NCBI GenBank assembly: GCA_001805895.1
Contig: MHHD01000066.1
Coordinates: forward strand, 1 to 18,294
Origin: Omnitrophica WOR_2 bacterium RIFCSPLOWO2_12_FULL_51_8
GTDB taxonomy: Bacteria; Omnitrophota; Gorgyraeia; Gygaellales; Profunditerraquicolaceae
Length of the DNA stretch: 18,294 bases
Direction of reading: 5' to 3'
Shown: positions 1-6,817 of the stretch, piece after piece
How the letters are laid out: every line of letters starts with the position of its first letter
Position numbering within the stretch: position 1 is the stretch's first letter
The notes under the pieces: generated by a model
Databases searched by the model: none
What the model was told of the DNA's origin: nothing
Seen by the model: only the letters and a program-made list of their open reading frames with translations
Translations under genes and position numbers: made by a program

Positions 1-2
1 TC

Positions 3-656
3 TTTCTGGTAGTAGTGGTCTTCGCGGTAATCATGATCACCCAGGATTCGTGAAAAATTCCGGTGCAGTATGCGCGCAGAATTGTGGGGAGAAAAATCTA
101 CGGCGGGCAGTCCACTTATATACCGCTGAAAGTGGATACCTCGGGAGTAATCGCGATTATTTTTGCGCAATCGATCATTCTTTTTCCGGCGACGGTCGCG
201 TCATTCATTCCCAATCCCGGATTTCAAAGGCTGGCGCAGGCGCTGATGAGGGGGCAATTGCTCTATACCTCGATTTACGCGCTGTTTATCGTCTTTTTCT
301 GCTATTTTTACACGGCGATAGTTTTTAATCCGCTGGACTTATCGGAAAATATGAAAAAATACGGCGGCTTTATTCCCGGGATACGCCCGGGCCAGCCTAC
401 CGCCGAGTTTCTGGACTTTGTGATGACCAGGATTACCCTGGCCGGCGCCTTATTTATCGCCGTAATCGCTATTTTTCCGGATTTTATCATGGCCTGGCTC
501 AAGGTAGATTACCGGGTCGCCTCGTTTTTCGGCGGGACGGGAATCTTGATTATCGTCGGGGTGATCCTGGATACCTTAAAACAGATCGAATCGCATTTAT
601 TAACGCACCACTACGAGGGTTTTATAAAGAGCGGCCACATCAGAGGCCGTAGATAA
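3..656 (+). CDS. secY: SecY protein translocase subunit, 3' part, interrupted by an in-frame TGA
   Basis: SecY is the pore-forming membrane subunit of the Sec translocase. The reading frame is open from the window edge and runs through a hydrophobic helix, then the cytosolic loop KIPVQYARRIVGRKIYGG, then several more membrane segments, ending in the family's typical tail DTLKQIESHLL...HYEGF.K.GHIRGRR. The last half of the protein is visible. Codon 51-53 is TGA exactly where the family has a basic residue, in the QG-x-R-K-I-P-V-Q-Y-A region, so CGA to TGA is the simplest explanation. Both sides of the stop are conserved and in the same frame. The GTG at 63 cannot be the true start because it would remove at least half of an essential protein. 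adk follows, as is usual for secY. Confidence 0.93.
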
Positions 657-672
657 AGAGAGATGGTCAGCC

Positions 673-801
673 GGTTTCGGTTTCGGCTACGTATCGTTTA
701 TCGTAATTTTGGTTTCGTTTGTCGTTCTTTAAACGATAGACGCTGAACGAAACCTTTTTAGATGATACTTAACCGAAACCGCAACCTTTTTTGACGAAAC
801 C
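673..801. repeat. GGTTTCG / CGAAACC inverted heptamer cluster
   Basis: In the secY-adk gap the heptamer GGTTTCG occurs three times forward (673-679, 679-685, 711-717) and three times as its complement CGAAACC (748-754, 774-780, 795-801). An inner pair, ATCGTTTA at 693-700 and TAAACGAT at 730-737, shares nearly the same symmetry axis (about 715). The whole gap can therefore fold into one long imperfect hairpin or several alternative ones. No protein is encoded here. I do not recognise the family; a dispersed small palindromic element and a regulatory leader for adk are both possible. Confidence 0.6.
711..759 (+). terminator. possible terminator or attenuator between secY and adk
   Basis: A perfect 9-bp outer stem, GGTTTCGTT at 711-719 with AACGAAACC at 746-754, encloses a 5-bp inner stem, TCGTT 722-726 with AACGA 732-736, over a CTTTA loop. 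Five T residues follow directly at 755-759. This has the form of a rho-independent terminator, but it is AT-rich with a short T run, so it could be weak or act as an attenuator. The arms are part of the surrounding heptamer repeat cluster. Confidence 0.4.
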
Positions 802-814
802 TAAAATCTATATA

Positions 815-1480
815 ATGAGACTAGTTCTTTTAGGGCCGCCCGGGGCGGGCAAGGGCACCCAGGCAAAGCAATTGGCAGAGAAACTTGACCTGCCGCATGT
901 CTCTACCGGCGATCTGCTCAGAGAAAACGTCTCCCAGGATACGAACCTCGGCCGCGAGGCAAAAAACTTTATGAACCGCGGCCTGCTCGTGCCGGACGAT
1001 ATAGTAGCCAGGATGCTGAGACAACGGTTCAACCATCCGGATGTCAGGCGCGGCTTTATCTTGGACGGCTACCCGAGGAATTTAAAACAGGCCGAAGGCT
1101 TAGACGCCATCCTGAGGGAGCAGGATTCCCTGCTGGAACTGGTGGTTTATTTAGATAGCAGCGATCCGGTGATTATCCAGAGGATTACCGGCCGGCTGGT
1201 ATGCTCTAACTGCGGCTTGAGCTTCCATAGAACCAACATGCCCCCGAAGTCCGAGGGGCTATGCGACAAATGCGGCAGCCGGCTTTACCAGCGGACCGAC
1301 GACACCGAAGAAACAGCCAGGAAACGGTTAGAGGTTTATAAAAAAGAGGCCTGCGCCCTGATAGAATATTATCAGGAGAAAGGCATCCTGAAATGCCTTA
1401 CTGCCGACGCAGAAGCGGCGCCGGTCCTGAATAATATCCTGGAGCTGGTAAAGGAATATGATGATTCCCATAAAAAGTGA
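815..1480 (+). CDS. adk: adenylate kinase, zinc-lid type
   Basis: Adenylate kinase converts ATP + AMP to two ADP in the cytosol. The protein (221 aa, usual long-type length) starts MRLVLLGPPGAGKGTQ, with the P-loop at residues 7-14. The AMP-binding segment STGDLLR (30-36) and the FILDGYPRN motif (81-89) follow. The LID domain carries four cysteines, C130/C133 and C150/C153, the structural-zinc form of the lid, and then the YQRTDD arginine motif. I chose ATG at 815 because it aligns with the family start; a TTG at 791 in frame would add eight unlikely residues. No clear Shine-Dalgarno sequence precedes either start. The stop overlaps the start of map by about 20 bases, so the two are probably translationally coupled. 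Confidence 0.96.
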   Translation: MRLVLLGPPGAGKGTQAKQLAEKLDLPHVSTGDLLRENVSQDTNLGREAKNFMNRGLLVPDDIVARMLRQRFNHPDVRRGFILDGYPRNLKQAEGLDAILREQDSLLELVVYLDSSDPVIIQRITGRLVCSNCGLSFHRTNMPPKSEGLCDKCGSRLYQRTDDTEETARKRLEVYKKEACALIEYYQEKGILKCLTADAEAAPVLNNILELVKEYDDSHKK

Positions 1481-2204
1481 GCGGGACCTGCAGGGCTTGA
1501 GGGTATCGGGAAAGCTGTTGGCCAAGATAATGCGCTCTTTGCAATTGTTTATCCGCCCGGGAGTTTCTACCGGCCAGATCAACGTCCTGGCGGAAGAGCT
1601 GATACTTAAAGAAAAGGCCCTGCCGGCGTTTAAGGGTTACAACGGTTTCCCGGCGGCAATTTGCACCTCTGTTAACGAGGAAATAGTCCACGGTATCCCC
1701 GGTGATAGGGCCCTCGAAGACGGCGATATCATCGGCGTTGACTTAGGCATAAATTACGGCGGGTATTTTGCCGATGCCGCGTTTACCCTGGCGCTGGGAA
1801 AGATAAAGCCGGAGGTCCAGAGGCTGATCGAGGTGACTCGGCAGGCGCTGGAAGAAGGCATCCGGGAGGCCAGGCCGGAAAACAAACTCTACACAATCTC
1901 CCACAACATCCAGAGCCACGTGGAGAAAAACGGGTTTTCCGTGGTCAGGCAGTTTGTCGGGCACGGGATCGGTTTTAAACTGCATGAGGAGCCGGAAATC
2001 CCAAACTTCGGGGAATCTAATTCTGGGCCGGCCATAAAAACCGGTATGGTTTTCGCCATTGAACCGATGGTGAACATGGGCACCTGGGAATCCAGGATCT
2101 TAGATAACGGCTGGACCGCGGTGACCAAAGACGGATTTCCCTCGGCGCATTTTGAACATACCGTAGCGGTTACCGGACAGGGGCCGGAAATTTTGACCTT
2201 ATGA
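1461..2204 (+). CDS. map: methionine aminopeptidase, type I
   Basis: This cytosolic metalloprotease removes the initiator methionine from new proteins. The pita-bread fold ligands are all visible (numbering from ATG 1458): D95 in GVDLG, D106 in FADAA, H169 in GHGIG, E202 in AIEP and E233 in HFEHT, with the substrate-contact histidine H78 in VHGIP. About 247 aa, normal for type I. Two adjacent ATGs exist at 1458 and 1461; the AGGA at 1452-1455 is better spaced from 1461 (5 bases) than from 1458 (2 bases), so I favour 1461. The gene overlaps the end of adk and its stop overlaps the infA start (ATGA), the usual arrangement in spc-type operons. Confidence 0.96.
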   Translation: MIPIKSERDLQGLRVSGKLLAKIMRSLQLFIRPGVSTGQINVLAEELILKEKALPAFKGYNGFPAAICTSVNEEIVHGIPGDRALEDGDIIGVDLGINYGGYFADAAFTLALGKIKPEVQRLIEVTRQALEEGIREARPENKLYTISHNIQSHVEKNGFSVVRQFVGHGIGFKLHEEPEIPNFGESNSGPAIKTGMVFAIEPMVNMGTWESRILDNGWTAVTKDGFPSAHFEHTVAVTGQGPEILTL

Positions 2205-2434
2205 GCAAAGAAGAACTTATAGAAACCGAAGGTAAAATCGTCGAAACGCTCCCTAACGCTATGTTCAGGGTAGAATTAGAAAACGGCCATCTGGTCCTGG
2301 CTCACGTTTCAGGAAAGATGAGGATGAATTTCATCAGGATACTGCCCGGGGACAGGGTAAAACTGGAGCTCTCGCCGTATGATTTAACCCGCGGCAGGAT
2401 CACCTTCAGGGTCAAGCAGGAGAGTGCGCGATGA
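2201..2434 (+). CDS. infA: translation initiation factor IF-1
   Basis: IF-1 binds the 30S A site during initiation. The 77-aa protein is a single S1-like OB fold with the family landmarks EGKIVETLPNAMFRVELENG, HVSGKMRMNFIRILPGD and the C-terminal YDLTRGRITFR. It is slightly longer than the usual 72 aa, by a short tail KQESAR. Both ends overlap neighbours through ATGA junctions (map stop at 2202-2204, rpmJ start at 2431), pointing to translational coupling. Confidence 0.97.
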   Translation: MSKEELIETEGKIVETLPNAMFRVELENGHLVLAHVSGKMRMNFIRILPGDRVKLELSPYDLTRGRITFRVKQESAR

Positions 2435-2544
2435 AAGTCAAGGCGTCGGTAAAAAGGATTTGCGATCGCTGCAAGATTATCAAGAGACAGGGCGTCGTCA
2501 GGGTAATTTGCACCAACCCTAAGCACAAACAGAGACAAGGATAA
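2431..2544 (+). CDS. rpmJ: 50S ribosomal protein L36 (bL36)
   Basis: A 37-aa protein read directly from the sequence: it begins MKVKASVKRICDRCK and ends TNPKHKQRQG. It is the zinc-ribbon form of L36, with the ligand set C11, C14, C27 and H32. The start ATG at 2431 overlaps the infA stop (ATGA), and the length and infA-rpmJ-rpsM context are canonical. Confidence 0.96.
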   Translation: MKVKASVKRICDRCKIIKRQGVVRVICTNPKHKQRQG

Positions 2545-2579
2545 TTTGTTGATGGCTCAGTAAGAGAAAGGCGGCTAAG

Positions 2580-2999
2580 ATGCCGAGGATTTTAGGCGTA
2601 GATATACCCAGGGAAAAACGGATTGAGATCTCCCTGACTTATTTATACGGGATAGGCAGGCCGTTATCCGGCAAGGTGCTTAAAGAAGCCGGCGTTGATC
2701 CGGATAAGCGCGCGAAAGACCTCACTGAAGAGGAGGTTTCGCGGATAACCCAGACCCTGCAAAAAAGCGGGCTAAGGCTCGAGGGAGACCTGCGCCGGGA
2801 TATCTCGCAGAATATCAAACGGTTGATGGATATCGGTTCCTGGAGGGGGCTGCGCCACAAGAAAGGCCTGCCCGTAAGGGGCCAACGTACCCGCACCAAC
2901 GCCCGGACCAGAAAAGGCCCGCGCAAGGGCGCGGTGGCGGTCATCAAGAGGGCAGAGACAGCTAAGCCTGCCGCGGCGCCGGTAAAGAGCGCAAAATAA
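2580..2999 (+). CDS. rpsM: 30S ribosomal protein S13 (uS13) with extended C-terminus
   Basis: S13 sits at the head of the 30S subunit and contacts the P-site tRNA and the intersubunit bridges. Landmarks: RILGVDIPREKRIEISLTYL at the N-terminus, the helix-turn region at 40-90, and the basic tail GLRHKKGLPVRGQRTRTNAR (90-109) followed by RKGPRK. At 139 aa it is longer than the usual 118-125; the extra part is a low-complexity tail of alanine, lysine and proline after residue 120. A purine-rich AGAAAGG at 2563-2569 can serve as ribosome-binding site. Confidence 0.97.
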   Translation: MPRILGVDIPREKRIEISLTYLYGIGRPLSGKVLKEAGVDPDKRAKDLTEEEVSRITQTLQKSGLRLEGDLRRDISQNIKRLMDIGSWRGLRHKKGLPVRGQRTRTNARTRKGPRKGAVAVIKRAETAKPAAAPVKSAK

Positions 3000-3002
3000 A
3001 CC

Positions 3003-3019
3003 CTTCGATGCCGTCGAAG
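3003..3019 (+). other. small perfect hairpin between rpsM and rpsK
   Basis: CTTCGA at 3003-3008 pairs perfectly with TCGAAG at 3014-3019 over a 5-base loop. There is no T run, so it does not look like a terminator. It lies just before the rpsK ribosome-binding site and could affect mRNA stability or initiation; this function is only a guess. Confidence 0.4.
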
Positions 3020-3038
3020 TATAACGGAGTAAGCGAAA

Positions 3039-3428
3039 ATGGCCACGAAAGATAAGGCAAAAAAGAAAAAAATAGCCAAGGGCATTACCAGCGGCATCGC
3101 CCATATTCAGGCAAGCTTTAACAATACTATTATCACCATTACCGACAGGAACGGCAATGTCCTGGTGTGGTCCGCGCCCGGCATTGTCGGTTATAGCGGA
3201 TCAAAAAAATCCACTCCTTTTGCCGCTCAGATTGCCGCCACGGACGCGGCGCGGAAGGCCAGGGAAATCGGCATCAAAGAAGTGGAGGTGCGCGTAAAAG
3301 GCCCGGGTTTCGGCAGGGAATCGGCGATCAGGGCCCTTCAGGCGGCGGGCCTGGTGATCACTTCAATAAAAGATGTTACCCCGATCCCGCATAACGGCTG
3401 CCGGCCGAAAAAGAAAAGAAGGGTATAA
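3039..3428 (+). CDS. rpsK: 30S ribosomal protein S11 (uS11)
   Basis: S11 forms part of the 30S platform near the mRNA exit path. 129 aa, the usual length. Landmarks: HIQASFNNTIITITDRNGN, then SAPGIVGYSGSKKSTPFAAQ, then VRVKGPGFGRESAIRAL, and the highly conserved end ITSIKDVTPIPHNGCRPKKK. A GGAG at 3025-3028 precedes the ATG at a suitable distance. Confidence 0.98.
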   Translation: MATKDKAKKKKIAKGITSGIAHIQASFNNTIITITDRNGNVLVWSAPGIVGYSGSKKSTPFAAQIAATDAARKAREIGIKEVEVRVKGPGFGRESAIRALQAAGLVITSIKDVTPIPHNGCRPKKKRRV

Positions 3429-3442
3429 GATAGAGAGGGAAA

Positions 3443-4072
3443 ATGGCTCGATATACTAAGGCGGTTTGCAGGCTTTGCAGGAGAGAAGGAGAAAAACTAT
3501 TTTTAAAAGGCACCAAGTGCGTTACCGAGAAATGCCCGGTGAGCAGGCGGGCTTACGCCCCGGGACAGCACGGCCAGCAAAGCCGGCAGAAGCTCTCTAA
3601 CTATGGACTGCAGCTGCGGGAAAAACAAAAAGTAAGAAGGATCTACGGCGTTCTGGAGAAGCAATTCCGACGTTACTTCAAAATCGCCTCCAAGACTAAA
3701 GGCGTCACCGGGCATGTGCTGCTGCAATTATTGGAGAGAAGATTAGACAATGTAGTCTTCCGCCTGGGCCTGGCTGTTTCCCGGTCCGAGGCCCGGCAGA
3801 TAGTGCGGCACAATATGGTTTACGTAAACTCCCGGCGGGTAAATATCCCTTCCTACCTGGTGGATAGCGCCGACACGGTCCAGCTGAAACTAAAGGAAAA
3901 GGCGGCCAAGGCCATCAGGGAAAATATGGAATTATGCAAAGAGCGCACCGTGCTGGCATGGCTTGAGTTTGACAGCAAGGAATTGGCCGCCAAGGTCAAA
4001 CGGCTGCCCGAGAGAGAAGATGTCCGGCACCCCATAGAGGAACAGTTGATTGTAGAATTGTATTCGAAATAA
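3443..4072 (+). CDS. rpsD: 30S ribosomal protein S4 (uS4), zinc-binding form
   Basis: S4 nucleates 30S assembly on 16S rRNA and in several bacteria represses the alpha operon. 209 aa. The N-terminus has a four-cysteine cluster (C9, C12, C26, C31), the zinc-containing version, followed by YAPGQHGQ (39-46). The S4 RNA-binding domain is visible from LLERRLDNVVFRLGLA through the VRHNMVYVNSRRVNIPSYLV segment. A GAGAGGGA stretch precedes the ATG. Its place between rpsK and rpoA is canonical for the alpha operon. Confidence 0.98.
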   Translation: MARYTKAVCRLCRREGEKLFLKGTKCVTEKCPVSRRAYAPGQHGQQSRQKLSNYGLQLREKQKVRRIYGVLEKQFRRYFKIASKTKGVTGHVLLQLLERRLDNVVFRLGLAVSRSEARQIVRHNMVYVNSRRVNIPSYLVDSADTVQLKLKEKAAKAIRENMELCKERTVLAWLEFDSKELAAKVKRLPEREDVRHPIEEQLIVELYSK

Positions 4073-4092
4073 AGCATTGGAGGAGACAATAA

Positions 4093-5088
4093 ATGGGTAT
4101 AGTATGGAGGGATTTTCAATTACCAAAACGTTTGGAATGCGACGAGGCTGCCTATACCAATACTTACGGAAAATTTTCTGCGGCGCCTTTCGAAAAGGGT
4201 TACGGCGTTACGTTGGGGAATTCCCTGAGGCGGGTATTGCTTTCTTCCATCGAGGGCAGCGCGGTGACTTCGGTAAAAATTTCCGGGGTGCAGCATGAAT
4301 TCTCGGCTATCCCGGGGGTGCTGGAAGATGTCCCGGAAATTATCCTGAATATCAAGCAACTGGTTTTGAATTCGCACTCAAAAATCTCCAAGGCCATCAC
4401 GATAAAGAAGGACGGTAAAGGCGAAATCAAGGCTAAAGACATCCAGACAGACGAAACAGTCGAAATCGTAAACCCTGACCTGCATATCGCTACCCTCACT
4501 AAGGATACCAGCTTCCATATGGAAATGGAAGTTGCCAGGGGCCGCGGTTACGTGCCCGCGGAATTAAACAAGAAAGAGGAGAAACTATCAGGGCATATCC
4601 CCGTGGATTCCATATTTACCCCGGTGAAAAGGGTGAATTTTTACGTGGAAGACACCCGCGTCGGCCAGCGCACGGACTATGACAAATTATTCCTGGAAAT
4701 CACCACTAACGGCGCCATCAGCCCCAAGGATGCGCTGCTCTATGCCTCCAATATACTGCAAAGGCATATGGATATTTTCGTCAACTTTGGCCAGCTGCCG
4801 GATGACATCGCAGAAGATGAGCCGGAGATGACTAAGGAAGAAATAGCGCTTTACGAAAAACTCAGACTGCCTATCTCGGAACTGGAGCTGTCGGTCAGGA
4901 GCTCAAACTGCCTCAGGGAAGCCAGCATCAAGATCATCGCTGACTTAGTAAAAAAGGCGGAAGAGGAAATGCTCAGCTTCAAAAATTTCGGGAAGAAATC
5001 CCTTAATGAAATCAAGGAGCTCCTGGCGGGAATGGGTCTAACCCTGGGGATGCAGGTGGACGCCAAAAAACTAAAGAAGGTCCAATAA
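4093..5088 (+). CDS. rpoA: RNA polymerase alpha subunit
   Basis: The alpha dimer scaffolds RNA polymerase assembly. 331 aa, normal length. The N-terminal assembly domain (about 1-235) shows the dimer helix GYGVTLGNSLRRVLLSS (37-52) and VEDTRVGQRTDYDKL (185-199). An acidic linker (about 236-255) leads to the C-terminal DNA-binding domain, with ELSVRSSNCLREA (264-276). R269, N272 and C273 there correspond to E. coli residues around R265 that contact UP elements, and the domain ends with the helix-hairpin-helix FKNFGKKSLNEIKELLAGMG. A strong GGAGG at 4079-4083 precedes the start. rplQ begins one base after the stop. Confidence 0.98.
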   Translation: MGIVWRDFQLPKRLECDEAAYTNTYGKFSAAPFEKGYGVTLGNSLRRVLLSSIEGSAVTSVKISGVQHEFSAIPGVLEDVPEIILNIKQLVLNSHSKISKAITIKKDGKGEIKAKDIQTDETVEIVNPDLHIATLTKDTSFHMEMEVARGRGYVPAELNKKEEKLSGHIPVDSIFTPVKRVNFYVEDTRVGQRTDYDKLFLEITTNGAISPKDALLYASNILQRHMDIFVNFGQLPDDIAEDEPEMTKEEIALYEKLRLPISELELSVRSSNCLREASIKIIADLVKKAEEEMLSFKNFGKKSLNEIKELLAGMGLTLGMQVDAKKLKKVQ

Positions 5089-5089
5089 G

Positions 5090-5629
5090 ATGAGGCACGG
5101 CAAGAAACGCCGGCAGTTAAACCGGTTTACCAGCTGGCATAAGGCAACATTAAACTCCCTGGCAAAAAATCTGCTGATCCGCCAGAGCATCAGCACTACG
5201 TTGGCCAGGGCCAAGGCGGCGCGGCCCTTGGCGGAAAAACTGATCAACCTGGCGAAGGAAAATTCCCTCTCTAGCCGCAGGAGGGCCTTCAGTATACTGG
5301 GCAGCCATAAACTGGTACAGCTTCTCTTCCGGGAGATCGGCCCTCGTTTTGCCTCCCGCACCGGCGGCTACATCAGGATTATCCATCTTAACAAAAGGCG
5401 CGGAGACAACGCGCAGGGGGCGATCCTGGAGCTGGTGGAAATCAAGAAAAGGGAGGTCAGGAAGCCCAAAAAACAAAAAGAAACGGCTGCGCCGGCCGGG
5501 CCGCAGGAAACCCCGAAGGCAGGGACCCTTACCGCGGTAAAAGAAAAACCGCCGGCAGCCAGGAAGCCGCCAAAAAAATTCTTGGGGGGCATCAGGAATA
5601 TTTTCAAGAAGGAAAGGGATTCTTTGTAG
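5090..5629 (+). CDS. rplQ: 50S ribosomal protein L17 (bL17) with long basic tail
   Basis: L17 lies near the peptide exit tunnel of the 50S subunit. The core is clear: MRHGKKRRQLNRFTSWHKA, then LSSRRRAFSILG, then the end FASRTGGYIRIIHLNKRRGD followed by ILELVEI (about 113-118). The remaining 60 or so residues form a lysine/proline/alanine-rich extension ending in a short amphipathic segment KFLGGIRNIFKKE; most L17 proteins end near residue 120-130. Last gene of the ribosomal block; the aminotransferase starts 12 bases after the stop. Confidence 0.97.
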   Translation: MRHGKKRRQLNRFTSWHKATLNSLAKNLLIRQSISTTLARAKAARPLAEKLINLAKENSLSSRRRAFSILGSHKLVQLLFREIGPRFASRTGGYIRIIHLNKRRGDNAQGAILELVEIKKREVRKPKKQKETAAPAGPQETPKAGTLTAVKEKPPAARKPPKKFLGGIRNIFKKERDSL

Positions 5630-5641
5630 CTTTTCCCCACG

Positions 5642-6817
5642 ATGCGCGTAAATACGAGGATAGCCCAACGGCTAAAAAAGATCGCTCCATCCTCTACCCT
5701 GGCTATTACCTCGAAGGCAAAGGCCCTGAAGGCCCAGGGCAGGGATATCGTCAACCTTTCGGCCGGGGAACCGGACTTCGACACGCCGCAGCCGATCAAG
5801 GACGCCGCCATCGCCGCGATTGAAAGCGGCTTCACCAAGTATACCCCCACCACCGGGATCCCGGAATTAAGGGAGCTCATCTCGGGAAAACTCAAAAAAG
5901 ATAATCATCTGGAATACGCGCCCGAACAGATAGTCGTTTCCTGCGGGGCAAAGCACAGCATCGTCAATGCGGTCCTGGCCTTGATCAACCGCCACGATGA
6001 AGTCTTAGTCCCCCTGCCGTACTGGGTAAGCTACCCGGAAATGGTCGCGCTGGCGGAAGGAGAGAGTCATTTCATAAAAACCCTGCCGGAAAACAATTTC
6101 AAAGTCACTCCCGAAGAATTAAAAAAACACATTAATCCTAAGACCAAGCTGTTCATCCTCAATACCCCTTCCAATCCGACGGGCTGCGTTTATACCAAGG
6201 ATGAGCTGGAGAAAATAGCGGAAATCTGCTCCGCAAAAAAAATCTTTGTTTTAAGCGACGAAATCTATGAGAAGCTGATTTACGGCGGCGGCAGGCATAT
6301 TTCCATCGCCGGCTTGAATAAAGATATCTACGGGCTTACCCTTACGGTCAACGGGCTGTCCAAGAGTTATTCCATGACCGGGTGGCGCATCGGGTATCTG
6401 GCCGGCCCTCAGGACGTCGTTGACGCCATTTCCAACCTGCAGGACCATTCTACCTCAAATCCCTGCTCCATCTCCCAGAAGGCGGCGGCAGCGGCGCTAA
6501 GAATGCCCGAGGAGTTTCTGATAGGTGTCCGCCGCCAGTTCGAGGAAAGAATGAACTACTGCGTTGCCAGATTAAAAGGGATGAAGAAAATCAGCTGTGT
6601 CCCGCCGCAGGGCGCGTTTTATATCTTCTGCGATATTTCCCGGACCGGCCTTGATTCCGGTGTATTCGCCGAACGGCTGCTGAATGAATCATTTGTCAGC
6701 CTGGTTCCCGGCAAGGGCTTCGGCGCGGACAACTTCGTGCGCATAAGCTTTGCCGCTCAAGCCGAACAGCTGCAGAAAGGCATGGATCGCCTGCAGAGTT
6801 GGTTAGAAAAATTATAG
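5642..6817 (+). CDS. class I PLP-dependent aminotransferase, aspartate aminotransferase-like
   Basis: A 391-aa fold-type I aminotransferase, most similar in its motifs to the bacterial I-beta aspartate (or aspartate/prephenate) aminotransferases. It would interconvert aspartate and 2-oxoglutarate with oxaloacetate and glutamate in the cytosol. Landmarks: LSAGEPDFDTP (39-49), YTPTTGIPELRE (67-78), PYWVSYPEM (126-134), NTPSNPTG (174-181) with N178, SDEIYE with D206, the PLP lysine K241 in LSKSYSMTGWRIGY, and R249. The carboxylate-binding arginine lies in NFVRISFA near the end. No clear Shine-Dalgarno precedes the ATG at 5642. The next gene starts immediately after its TAG, and the neighbouring malate, isocitrate and aconitase-type enzymes fit an oxaloacetate/2-oxoglutarate role. 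Exact substrate cannot be fixed from sequence. Confidence 0.9.
   Translation: MRVNTRIAQRLKKIAPSSTLAITSKAKALKAQGRDIVNLSAGEPDFDTPQPIKDAAIAAIESGFTKYTPTTGIPELRELISGKLKKDNHLEYAPEQIVVSCGAKHSIVNAVLALINRHDEVLVPLPYWVSYPEMVALAEGESHFIKTLPENNFKVTPEELKKHINPKTKLFILNTPSNPTGCVYTKDELEKIAEICSAKKIFVLSDEIYEKLIYGGGRHISIAGLNKDIYGLTLTVNGLSKSYSMTGWRIGYLAGPQDVVDAISNLQDHSTSNPCSISQKAAAAALRMPEEFLIGVRRQFEERMNYCVARLKGMKKISCVPPQGAFYIFCDISRTGLDSGVFAERLLNESFVSLVPGKGFGADNFVRISFAAQAEQLQKGMDRLQSWLEKL

Noticed and set aside
63..656. GTG at 63 as the true start of a short SecY
   Set aside because: It would leave only the C-terminal half; the conserved SecY frame clearly continues upstream through the TGA to the window edge.
791..817. 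TTG 791 as adk start, or a TTGACG/TATAAT promoter at 791-816
   Set aside because: The family start aligns with ATG 815. The two boxes are only 14 bases apart and the -10 box overlaps the start codon, so it would not transcribe the start.
2639..5668. Long reading frames on the minus strand across the ribosomal genes
   Set aside because: They lie antisense to conserved ribosomal genes and have no recognisable family; they are shadows of GC-rich coding sequence.
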